From NCBI GenBank assembly GCA_003167015.1, contig PMUF01000659.1, positions 1 to 5,372 on the forward strand: a stretch of 5,372 nucleotides of DNA, written 5' to 3'. Within the stretch, counting starts at the first letter, position 1. Every line of letters begins with the position of its first letter. The notes under the pieces were generated by a model. The model did no database searches. It saw only the letters and a list, made by a program, of their open reading frames with translations, and had not been told where the DNA came from. Of this stretch, positions 1 through 5,372 are shown piece by piece. Source of the DNA: Chitinophagaceae bacterium. Its GTDB lineage: Bacteria; Bacteroidota; Bacteroidia; Chitinophagales; Chitinophagaceae. The position numbers and the translations under genes are program-made.

Positions 1-626
1 GTGTACTGGGCAATGCCCATTCCTCGCAGGAACGGCAAATAGCCAAGGGCCAGATCGCGGCTGCGCCATCCGAGCAGTGTGGTGTCTACGGTGAGGACGA
101 TCGCCCGGCATCCGCATGCTTCGGCGCGTCTGACGAATGACAACACCAGGTCATCCGATTTGCTCCAGTACAGCTGAAACCAGCGAGGCGTGTCGCCCAT
201 TTCCGCTGCGCAGGCTTCCATGGGTGTGCCGGCCTGGTTGGAAAAGATAAATGGAATGCCGGTGTCCCTGCAGGCACGGGCTACCATTCTGTCCGCCTCG
301 CGACAGATGAGGTCCAATGCGCCGATAGGCGCCAATAGTAAAGGGAATGGCAGGGGCATACCGAGTAAGGTAGAGGAGAAATCAGCCGACTCATTGGGGC
401 GCATCATTCGGGGCCGGATCGCGACTTTTGAAAAGGCAGCTGTATTGGCGGCGATGCTGTTTTCGTTGCCGGCTCCGCCGTCGATGTAGGCCCAGGCATT
501 TTCAGCCATTTTTTCCCTGGCCCGTTCACGCAGCGCATCCGCATGGAAAGGAATGAGCGGCTTTGCTCCGGACATCCCTTTCAGGTAGATCAGTCGCTGG
601 CGGTCGAGGGCCTGGATCAATGGCAT
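1..626 (-). CDS. FMN-dependent alpha-hydroxy-acid oxidising enzyme, lactate 2-monooxygenase-like (5' part, C-terminus off window)
   Basis: The first 208 codons are visible, about half of the roughly 390-400 residues usual for the family; the frame is open to the left edge. The family oxidises 2-hydroxy acids with FMN in a TIM barrel; lactate 2-monooxygenase converts L-lactate and O2 to acetate, CO2 and water in the cytoplasm. Family motifs seen, with glycolate-oxidase equivalents: AYIDGGAGNE at 46-55 (Y47 ~ Tyr24), LLLAPIGA at 96-103, S129 (~ Ser106), FQLYW at 150-154 (Q151 and Y153 ~ Gln127 and Tyr129), LTVDTT at 178-183 (T179 and D181 ~ Thr155 and Asp157) and GWRSRDL at 186-192 (R188 ~ Arg164). 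GDTPRWFQLY, GWRxRDL and the PFLRG..IAQY stretch at 198-208 resemble lactate 2-monooxygenase more than plain glycolate or lactate oxidase. The catalytic Lys, His and Arg lie off window. The ATG at 626-624 is chosen because an in-frame TAA (632-630) lies two codons upstream and RLIYLKGMSG at 11-20 matches the family N-terminus. No Shine-Dalgarno is seen, as is common in Bacteroidota. Family assignment is firm; the exact substrate is not. Confidence 0.9.
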   Translation of the reverse strand, partial: MPLIQALDRQRLIYLKGMSGAKPLIPFHADALRERAREKMAENAWAYIDGGAGNENSIAANTAAFSKVAIRPRMMRPNESADFSSTLLGMPLPFPLLLAPIGALDLICREADRMVARACRDTGIPFIFSNQAGTPMEACAAEMGDTPRWFQLYWSKSDDLVLSFVRRAEACGCRAIVLTVDTTLLGWRSRDLALGYLPFLRGMGIAQY

Positions 627-707
627 GATTTACGTTTTGGCTTCGCTGTAAATGTAATAAAGTATTTAATTGCATATTAACCGCTTTTGACTCGTTTTTT
701 ATAATGA
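627..707. other. AT-rich intergenic spacer upstream of the flavoenzyme gene
   Basis: This 81-base gap separates the stop codon of the RHS gene from the ATG of the flavoenzyme gene, both read on the minus strand. It is clearly richer in A and T than either gene and is the only place in the window where a promoter for the flavoenzyme could sit, unless the two genes are cotranscribed. On the minus strand TACATTTA (656-649) resembles the Bacteroidota -7 element TAnnTTTG with a mismatch in the last base, but no TTG or TTTG lies about 19 bases upstream, so a promoter call is not secure. No GC-rich hairpin followed by a T run is present, so I see no intrinsic terminator for the RHS gene here. No small ORF or immunity gene fits in the gap. 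Confidence 0.6.
666..680. promoter_or_regulatory. Short AT-rich inverted repeat, possible operator
   Basis: TTAAT-TGCAT-ATTAA is a perfect 5-base inverted repeat around a 5-base centre, about 40 bases upstream of the flavoenzyme start codon. The position and symmetry would suit a binding site for a dimeric regulator. The arms are short and consist only of A and T, in a region already rich in A and T, so chance is a good alternative explanation. No regulator gene is visible in the window. Confidence 0.2.
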
Positions 708-1235
708 CTAAGGGTTATACTTGACTTCTCCCAGAAATTGATGAGTTGCAATATCATAATAGTAGGAGTTTGTTATCCAGGTCGACAATCCCGCCCCCCA
801 TGACGAGGCGCTTTGCGTCGAAACAGAAGTCGTTATTTCATATATTCCCTTAGCCGTGGTTGGATTATCGGTTTGGGCGCTACTGTGAAGGTCATTATAT
901 GTCGTAATAACCTTTTGTAAATCGTCAGCGGACATGCCGAGTTTTATCCCCTCAACGTACACTTGGGCTGCCAGTGCCATAGCCATTGAAAATTCTCCTT
1001 TTCTCCTTAATAAATCTATAAGAACCGCAAGTATTGTAGGGCCAGTAACAGTACCTTTTCCCACGTCTCCCAGTATTTTGAATCTCTCCGCCATGGCCTC
1101 CATTTCTTCCTGCACCTGTGGAAGATCGTTCCTGGCCTCAAGAAGTGTGAAGATTTTTTTCTCCTGCGTATAATACATGTCTCTTTCGTTCTGGATCTCG
1201 CCAAAGATCTGGCCATTAAACTCTCCCCCCTTTAA
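708..1235 (-). other. Unrecognised C-terminal tip domain of the RHS protein
   Basis: Residues about 1378-1553 match no toxin or structural family that I recognise. Predicted by eye, residues 1390-1500 are mainly helical and charged: an acidic and Gln-rich helix (QEEMEAMAERFKILG, 1420-1434), a Gly-rich turn (GDVGKGTVTGP, 1434-1444), a hydrophobic helix (TILAVLIDLL, 1445-1454), an Ala/Met helix (SMAMALAAQVYVEGIKLG) and another helix (ADDLQKVITTYNDLH). The last 50 residues look beta-rich (GIYEITTSVS, WITNSYYYDI, HQFLGEVKYNP). I see no HNH, ADP-ribosyltransferase, deaminase or metallopeptidase signature. Sampled lines of this segment are 38-48% GC by hand count, against 50-57% in three sampled core lines, as is often seen in exchanged RHS tips. 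Confidence 0.5.
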
Positions 1236-4200
1236 GGGTTTGCCAGGAGCCTTGATTACGATGGGTGGCAACTCCTTGTAAACGGGCTTTTTTGGAGGCG
1301 GCTTGATTGAAATGGGCGTAAGTTCGGCCGAATCGGCCAGGCCTGTAGGGTCGTTGTTTATAATTGGATTACCATGTACGAAAGCATAGCATGACGATTG
1401 ATCTGATAAGCTGGCCAGTGGATCTATTTGCCCAAACCTGCCTGTCTGCTGATCATACATGCGATGCTGAGCATCATATAGCTCCAGGCCGCTGCCATCG
1501 CTGAATTCTTTATTCTGTTGCTCACTTGACGCGTTAAAGCGATACTTATTGTATTGACCAAACTGAAGCGCCTGCGAAGATATCCCGGCCATGGTGAGCC
1601 CGAAGGGATAGTAATGCTCCTCCTCCGTGATCGGCCCCCGGTTATACTGTATATTCAGATTATTGAAATATACGGTATCCTGGCTTTCATTACTTAAATA
1701 AATATATAAATAGCCATTATTGGGCATTGAAGCCGGCAATGTTGCCTGCATTTCCTGTTTACTTTGGCCAGCTGCAATTTGCGGGATTTGCGTAGTACCT
1801 CCTTCGACAAAGTTCAACTGATTATCAAACAACACCCAGTTTAGAAAAGCCTTGGGCTGCGCTGTATTGTATTCCGTATTCTCATCGCTGGTGACAAACG
1901 TACTCATGGCTACCGACAGCGCTGAGTTGATTGGCGATATCCCACCACCGAATTCCGTTCCGCCCTGACCCAATACGTCATTACTGAGTGTCGACAAAAG
2001 GTCATTGACAATGGGTGTTTCATTACTAGGTGGCGGTTGTACCGCACCCTGGTACCATCCCCAGACATTGGCTGTGATCATATCCCGGGCCATGACCTTG
2101 AGTACAATGGAAGGGCCAATCCGATTACCGCCAGTTCCGCCAAATAGTTTGCTGACATAATGATTGGTCGTATCCCCGCCACTACTGGGCTCAAAGCCGA
2201 CCGGGGTCGGAGACTGCGTAGTGCTGACATTATTAAATAAAGAGTCTTCTATTGAAGCATTCTTAGGTTCCATGGTAGCAACGTAAATAGCGGTGTCATG
2301 TTGTTCCGTCAACACTATCCGGGTATCGTTCAAGTGATCCCTGATGAAGTAATCAAATACCAGTCCGCTGGATGCCGTTCCCGTAGCCTGGCTCACGGTA
2401 TTAAAATACCTGGCCCTTCCTTCCTCATGGGTCATAAACTGCAGGGTATCGCTGTGGTAAATAAAGTTGCCGATATAAGTGGTCGTATCTGCCTTGCCGC
2501 CTTTGGTTGAGTCTATGACGATTTTTTGTTGTTTTACACCTCCGGCATCATATACATAGTTGATAACGCCCTTGCCTTTCATATGGATATATTCCGGCAG
2601 GTTCAGATAGTTATATCGAATACTGTCTATCCCTTTATTTTTGTCTATTTTAAGGTTGCCCACGGAATCGTAGGCGTAGTCATTGCCAACGGTATTACCA
2701 TCCTGGAAGTCGCCCAGGTGATAGCTGGAATCTACGGGAGCTGCATCGGTGACTGACTGAAGTTGATTGCTGGCGGCATTGTAGCTGTACGTCAATTGAT
2801 CGATATAGTTGGAACTGGTGCCTTCCAGTCCCCGCTGATTCATAGTCAGGATATTCCCGTTGGCGTCGTAGCTGATCTGAGGCACGCTGAAGTCGACGTT
2901 GCCACTCGCAGCGAAACTGGTCCCGTTACCGGTGCTGTTTTGTGTAAAGCTGGCGGTAATCAACCTGTTCATATTATCGTAGAGATAGCCATAGGCCCTG
3001 GTTGTGTCGCTGCCGGCTGATTTCCATTTCATTCCTGAGATATTTCCATTGTACTGAGGTGTACCAAAACCGTAGTCATAGTTCAGTTCTTCTCCAAAGT
3101 AATGACCGGCCGTCCCTGCGGTAGAGAGATAAGGCAGGTTGATACCTCGGAGCCAGCCCCGGATATTGTAGGTATAATTCAGGGATTCCATTTGATTACC
3201 CAGGTTTTTTTGCAGCAATCGGCCCAGCGGATCATAGATCAAACTATCGATGGTCTTGTTTAAGCCGTTATCATCCATTTGCTTGGTAGTTTTCAGGATT
3301 CGGTTCATGTGGTCATAGGTGATCGCCGTAAGAGCGGTAGTACGCGGGGTCAGTTTGCTGACGGCGTTGTTGTGCCGGGTATAGGAAGAGAGGGGTTTCC
3401 CGCTAAAATCATATAGGATTGTCGTCGTATCGCTGCTGCCGGTAATATTGCTGTCGATGGTTTGGATCACCCTGCCCTTTTCATCATAATAGGATATTTT
3501 AGTCAGCCACTGGGTCGTCGGGGCCTCCAAAACCCGGTCCCGGGTAATAGTGGTCAGACCCCTGGTTTGATTGCTTTTAGTAACCGGGTCGGGGTAACTG
3601 TTGGTGTAAGAAATGAGCTTACTTACGTCGGCTATAGTAAAAGAAGGTACGCTCACCTGTGTATAAGTATCATAATAGGTCTGAGTGTTCAACGTAAAGC
3701 TCTCCGGATAATTCTGGTCATTGTTCTCGTTTTGTTGCATCTGGTCCAGCGTATAGGCGGTAGTGGCAGAATAAATACCCGACTGTATTGATCTTTCCAG
3801 GGTATCATATTTGATCACCGTCCATTGGTTCTGGCTTCGAAGGTTTCCATCCTGCATCAGTACCAGTAGGTCTTTCGAATTATATACTCTATACATCGGT
3901 GCTGCGTCAGGGTTCTTTTGCAAGATCATCCTGTTCTTTGAATCATAAGCATACTGAAAGCAAAGGTTCGTCGCACTGGCCAGATTCCATCCGGTATTGC
4001 TGATCGCTGCAACGGCCTTCGGGGGAATCACCGAGCGAAGATTATTTAGATCGTCATACACATAATACGTACATAGCCACCCATCATGCCCGACTGAGGG
4101 ACTGACGCTTTCCTGGACTTTTTTCAGGACGACCATGCCATCGATATCTTTGTACACCCGAATAATATTTCCATTTTCATCGGTGGTTTGCGTAACATAT

Positions 4201-5372
4201 AGCGTCCCGGGAGCGAAGGTTGTTGTGGATGTCGGGTAATCCGTCTCCCCATACGTAATTGTCCAGATACGCACCCCTTCTGCTGCCGTGTTCACAAGAT
4301 AATTCATAGCCGTTCCCCGGTTACTGCCGGTCCAACTGTTACCTGGAGCGGTCACCAGGAGCACCCGGTTCAATGGCGAGGCCTCATAAGTGGTATTGGT
4401 GTAGTAATAGCTGTCTGTGTTGTTCAAATAGGTATTATAAAATGCCGGTTGCTGGGTATTTGAATTGTTACGGAAAGTTCCCGTACTCAGGTTATCACTG
4501 TAAGGCAGGTATTGCTGGGTGACCCTTCCAAAGGGGTCATAGAAAGTGTTGCTGATTATGTCCGATTGGCTGGGGCTTCCTTGCTTGTCTATTGCCTGCA
4601 AATCCCTACCCAATCCATCATAATACACGGTAGCCTGGTGGGCCTCGTAAGGACTAGATAACCCATCAGCTGTAACCGTATCGGTGACTCCGGGTTTTGT
4701 TATTATCCGGGTAACAATGTAGTTCAGGCTGTCGGGGGACCCGCTGTAGCTGATTGCCGTCATTGTTACTAATGCAGCCGTCCCCGCAGGTAAAGTGTCC
4801 GTACCCGGCGTATTACTGTTTGGAGCCACTGTAAAGCTGAGCACATTGGAAGTTGCCGATATGCCATTGCTGGTGACGGTCAGCTGGATATAAGTATTTG
4901 AATAAAGATTCCCGGGATCAAAAGGAATACTCGTTGCACCTGCGACAGGCAGCCAATGAACATTATCCGAAGAAGTATCCCACTGGTATGTATACGTTCC
5001 ATTGCCACCCGTGGCCGAGGTACTGTTGATATCGCCGGGATCACCTCCATAGGGCAAAGAGGTAGCCCCTGCACTGACGACACCCGAAATCAATTGCGGA
5101 TAGACCGTGACCGTAGCGGTAGCCGAAGTCACGCTGACCCCATTACTGGTCGATACCAGGTGATAATATGTTGTAGCCGTCAGCGTGCCCGGAGCGTACG
5201 TTAGGCTGGTCGCCCCGCTGATGGCCGTCCAGGTACTACCATTCGGTGAGATGTACCACTGATAAGTGTATGTCCCATTTCCTCCGGTCGCGGCTGTAGC
5301 TGTCAGCGAAGCAGCTGCTGTATTATAATTGATCGTCTGGTTGGCCGTACTGATCGTGCCACTCACCAATTG
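708..5372 (-). CDS. RHS repeat-associated core protein with Ig-like repeats and DUF6443-type region (N-terminus off window)
   Basis: At least 1,554 residues are visible, ending at TAG (710-708). The N-terminus is off the right edge: the TTG at 5369-5367 is an internal Leu codon, preceded by an in-frame CAA. Residues are numbered from that Leu. Domain order: two Ig-like repeats to about 183; Thr/Pro/Gly linker 184-205; DUF6443-type region about 214-345 (YYDGLGRDLQAIDKQGSPSQ, YDPFGRVTQQYLPYSD); YD repeats about 470-985 (YDEKGRVIQ, YDHMNRILK, YDPLGRLLQ, YDNMNRLIT, YDANGNILT); DYFIRDHLNDTRIVLTEQ at 1006-1023; beta-rich insert about 1025-1250; RHS core 1251-1346; tip 1347-1553. YD repeats typically form a large beta cocoon that encloses a C-terminal effector; in Tc toxins and Rhs effectors the core cuts itself near the DPxGL motif. 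Secretion to the surface or medium is inferred from the architecture; the signal peptide would be off window, and no type IX sorting domain is evident at the C-terminus. Only three Cys are present (433, 470, 1327). The frame is intact. Toxin, adhesin or contact-dependent roles are all possible. Confidence 0.93.
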   Translation of the reverse strand, partial: QLVSGTISTANQTINYNTAAASLTATAATGGNGTYTYQWYISPNGSTWTAISGATSLTYAPGTLTATTYYHLVSTSNGVSVTSATATVTVYPQLISGVVSAGATSLPYGGDPGDINSTSATGGNGTYTYQWDTSSDNVHWLPVAGATSIPFDPGNLYSNTYIQLTVTSNGISATSNVLSFTVAPNSNTPGTDTLPAGTAALVTMTAISYSGSPDSLNYIVTRIITKPGVTDTVTADGLSSPYEAHQATVYYDGLGRDLQAIDKQGSPSQSDIISNTFYDPFGRVTQQYLPYSDNLSTGTFRNNSNTQQPAFYNTYLNNTDSYYYTNTTYEASPLNRVLLVTAPGNSWTGSNRGTAMNYLVNTAAEGVRIWTITYGETDYPTSTTTFAPGTLYVTQTTDENGNIIRVYKDIDGMVVLKKVQESVSPSVGHDGWLCTYYVYDDLNNLRSVIPPKAVAAISNTGWNLASATNLCFQYAYDSKNRMILQKNPDAAPMYRVYNSKDLLVLMQDGNLRSQNQWTVIKYDTLERSIQSGIYSATTAYTLDQMQQNENNDQNYPESFTLNTQTYYDTYTQVSVPSFTIADVSKLISYTNSYPDPVTKSNQTRGLTTITRDRVLEAPTTQWLTKISYYDEKGRVIQTIDSNITGSSDTTTILYDFSGKPLSSYTRHNNAVSKLTPRTTALTAITYDHMNRILKTTKQMDDNGLNKTIDSLIYDPLGRLLQKNLGNQMESLNYTYNIRGWLRGINLPYLSTAGTAGHYFGEELNYDYGFGTPQYNGNISGMKWKSAGSDTTRAYGYLYDNMNRLITASFTQNSTGNGTSFAASGNVDFSVPQISYDANGNILTMNQRGLEGTSSNYIDQLTYSYNAASNQLQSVTDAAPVDSSYHLGDFQDGNTVGNDYAYDSVGNLKIDKNKGIDSIRYNYLNLPEYIHMKGKGVINYVYDAGGVKQQKIVIDSTKGGKADTTTYIGNFIYHSDTLQFMTHEEGRARYFNTVSQATGTASSGLVFDYFIRDHLNDTRIVLTEQHDTAIYVATMEPKNASIEDSLFNNVSTTQSPTPVGFEPSSGGDTTNHYVSKLFGGTGGNRIGPSIVLKVMARDMITANVWGWYQGAVQPPPSNETPIVNDLLSTLSNDVLGQGGTEFGGGISPINSALSVAMSTFVTSDENTEYNTAQPKAFLNWVLFDNQLNFVEGGTTQIPQIAAGQSKQEMQATLPASMPNNGYLYIYLSNESQDTVYFNNLNIQYNRGPITEEEHYYPFGLTMAGISSQALQFGQYNKYRFNASSEQQNKEFSDGSGLELYDAQHRMYDQQTGRFGQIDPLASLSDQSSCYAFVHGNPIINNDPTGLADSAELTPISIKPPPKKPVYKELPPIVIKAPGKPLKGGEFNGQIFGEIQNERDMYYTQEKKIFTLLEARNDLPQVQEEMEAMAERFKILGDVGKGTVTGPTILAVLIDLLRRKGEFSMAMALAAQVYVEGIKLGMSADDLQKVITTYNDLHSSAQTDNPTTAKGIYEITTSVSTQSASSWGAGLSTWITNSYYYDIATHQFLGEVKYNP
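1236..1322 (-). repeat. Duplicated Pro/Lys linker motif after the RHS core
   Basis: LTPISIKPPPK (residues 1350-1360) and LPPIVIKAPGK (1367-1377) are two copies of an L-x-P-I-x-I-K-x-P pattern, 17 residues apart. They join the core to the C-terminal tip. Similar short hydrophobic-beta plus proline motifs occur at this junction in other Bacteroidota RHS and polymorphic-toxin proteins, so the segment probably marks the boundary at which tips are exchanged. That reading is inference. Confidence 0.6.
1332..1619 (-). other. RHS-associated core domain coding segment
   Basis: Residues 1251-1346 run from EHYYPFGLTM to DPTGLAD and match the Bacteroidota RHS core in order: YYPFGLTMAGIS, NKYRFN, KEFSDGSGLELYD, RMYD.QTGRFGQIDPLA, YAFVHGNPI and NNDPTGL. 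The core closes the RHS shell and, in Tc C proteins and Rhs effectors, contains aspartates that cut off the C-terminal peptide near DPxGL. Here D1316 and D1340 are the DP aspartates, 24 residues apart, as in the common Bacteroidota form I recall. Whether this copy cleaves itself cannot be told from sequence. Everything after about residue 1346 is the variable tip. Confidence 0.85.
2415..3962 (-). repeat. YD (RHS) repeat array within the large gene
   Basis: Residues about 470-985 contain many degenerate units of the form YD..GR(L/V)...: YDSKNRMIL (475), YDEKGRVIQ (628), YDFSGKPLS (653), YDHMNRILK (685), YDPLGRLLQ (712), YDNMNRLIT (797), YDANGNILT (834), YDSVGNLKI (900) and YVYDAGGVKQQKI (938). 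The spacing is irregular, as usual in Bacteroidota RHS proteins. These units form beta hairpins that wind into a hollow shell in solved RHS and Tc C-component structures. No repeat is identical at DNA level, so recent duplication within the array is not indicated. Confidence 0.88.
4821..5096 (-). repeat. Ig-like tandem repeat unit 2 (92 codons)
   Basis: This second copy runs from QLISG (residue 92) to FTVAP (residue 183). It aligns without gaps to unit 1 over 92 residues, with 41 identical by hand count (about 45%). The shared core is ATGGNGTYTYQW, the single W before the GATS turn, PG.L...TY and TSNG.S. The exact 276-base period can be read from GGNGTYTYQW at residues 29 and 121 and from CAATTG at 5367 and 5091. 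A short low-complexity linker (PNSNTPGTDTLPAGTAA) separates it from the DUF6443-type region. Confidence 0.88.
5097..5372 (-). repeat. Ig-like tandem repeat unit 1 (92 codons, touches window edge)
   Basis: This unit begins Q-L-V-S-G at the right edge and ends ...VTVYP. It carries the GGNGTYTYQW signature at residues 29-38, then STW, SGATSLTYAPG and TSNGVS. Such units are common at the N-terminal side of secreted Bacteroidota proteins and are read as Ig-like or PKD-like beta sandwiches that extend the protein from the cell surface. The unit is complete at 92 codons relative to its neighbour, and more copies probably lie beyond the window. Confidence 0.85.

Noticed and set aside
86..277. 63-codon minus-strand open frame
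   Set aside because: It is an out-of-frame shadow of the flavoenzyme coding sequence on the same strand; the real frame encodes GDTPRWFQLYW and LTVDTT here.
190..489. 99-codon open frame on the plus strand
   Set aside because: It is antisense to the flavoenzyme gene, whose minus-strand frame shows conserved FMN-enzyme motifs over the same bases.
649..656. TACATTTA on the minus strand as a Bacteroidota -7 promoter element
   Set aside because: The last base does not match TAnnTTTG and no TTG-type -33 element is found at the expected spacing, so it is mentioned only as a weak candidate.
692..718. TATAA...TTATA pairing spanning the RHS stop codon, considered as a terminator
   Set aside because: The stem is five A/T pairs with a 10-base loop and, on the transcribed strand, is followed by A rather than T residues. 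It does not look like an intrinsic terminator.
1016..1216. 66-codon minus-strand open frame within the RHS tip, considered as a small internal or immunity gene
   Set aside because: It overlaps the tip in another frame and its composition (Arg/Lys/Ser-rich) is that of a shifted reading. The RHS frame stays open with normal composition, so a frameshift or nested gene is not supported.
3462..3791. 109-codon open frame on the plus strand, the longest opposite the RHS gene
   Set aside because: It lies wholly antisense to the intact YD-repeat coding region, has low-complexity Val/Ile/Gly content typical of an antisense shadow, and has no recognisable domain. The minus-strand frame carries clear RHS motifs throughout.

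Overview
The window looks like chromosome from a member of the Bacteroidota, most likely a Chitinophaga-like organism (family Chitinophagaceae). The basis is the large RHS/YD-repeat protein: its DUF6443-type N-terminal region, its YYPFGLTMAGIS core motif and its KEFSDGSGLELYD segment are hallmarks of RHS proteins in that phylum. The lack of a Shine-Dalgarno sequence before the downstream gene also fits. The genus is an inference from recalled family sequences; no search was run.

The layout is simple, and both genes lie on the minus strand. Positions 5372 down to 708 hold the 3' 4.66 kb of one very long gene whose start lies beyond the right edge. In protein order it encodes two visible tandem Ig-like repeats of exactly 92 residues, a DUF6443-type region, a long series of YD (RHS) repeats, a beta-rich insert, the RHS-associated core, a proline-rich duplicated linker, and a C-terminal domain of about 170 to 205 residues that I do not recognise. 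Positions 707-627 are an AT-rich 81-base spacer. Positions 626-1 hold the 5' half of a gene for an FMN-dependent alpha-hydroxy-acid oxidising enzyme, closest to the lactate 2-monooxygenase family. Its C-terminal half, with the catalytic His and Arg, lies off the left edge.

The two genes have no obvious functional link. The first is a predicted secreted or surface polymorphic-toxin-like or adhesin-like protein; the second is a cytosolic flavoenzyme. The most notable point is that no cognate immunity gene follows the RHS C-terminal tip, although one is usual for toxin-bearing RHS proteins. Either the tip is not a toxin, or protection is encoded elsewhere. I found no RNA gene, CRISPR array, insertion sequence, attachment site or convincing terminator. 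Open frames on the plus strand and the short minus-strand ones look like shadows of the two real genes.
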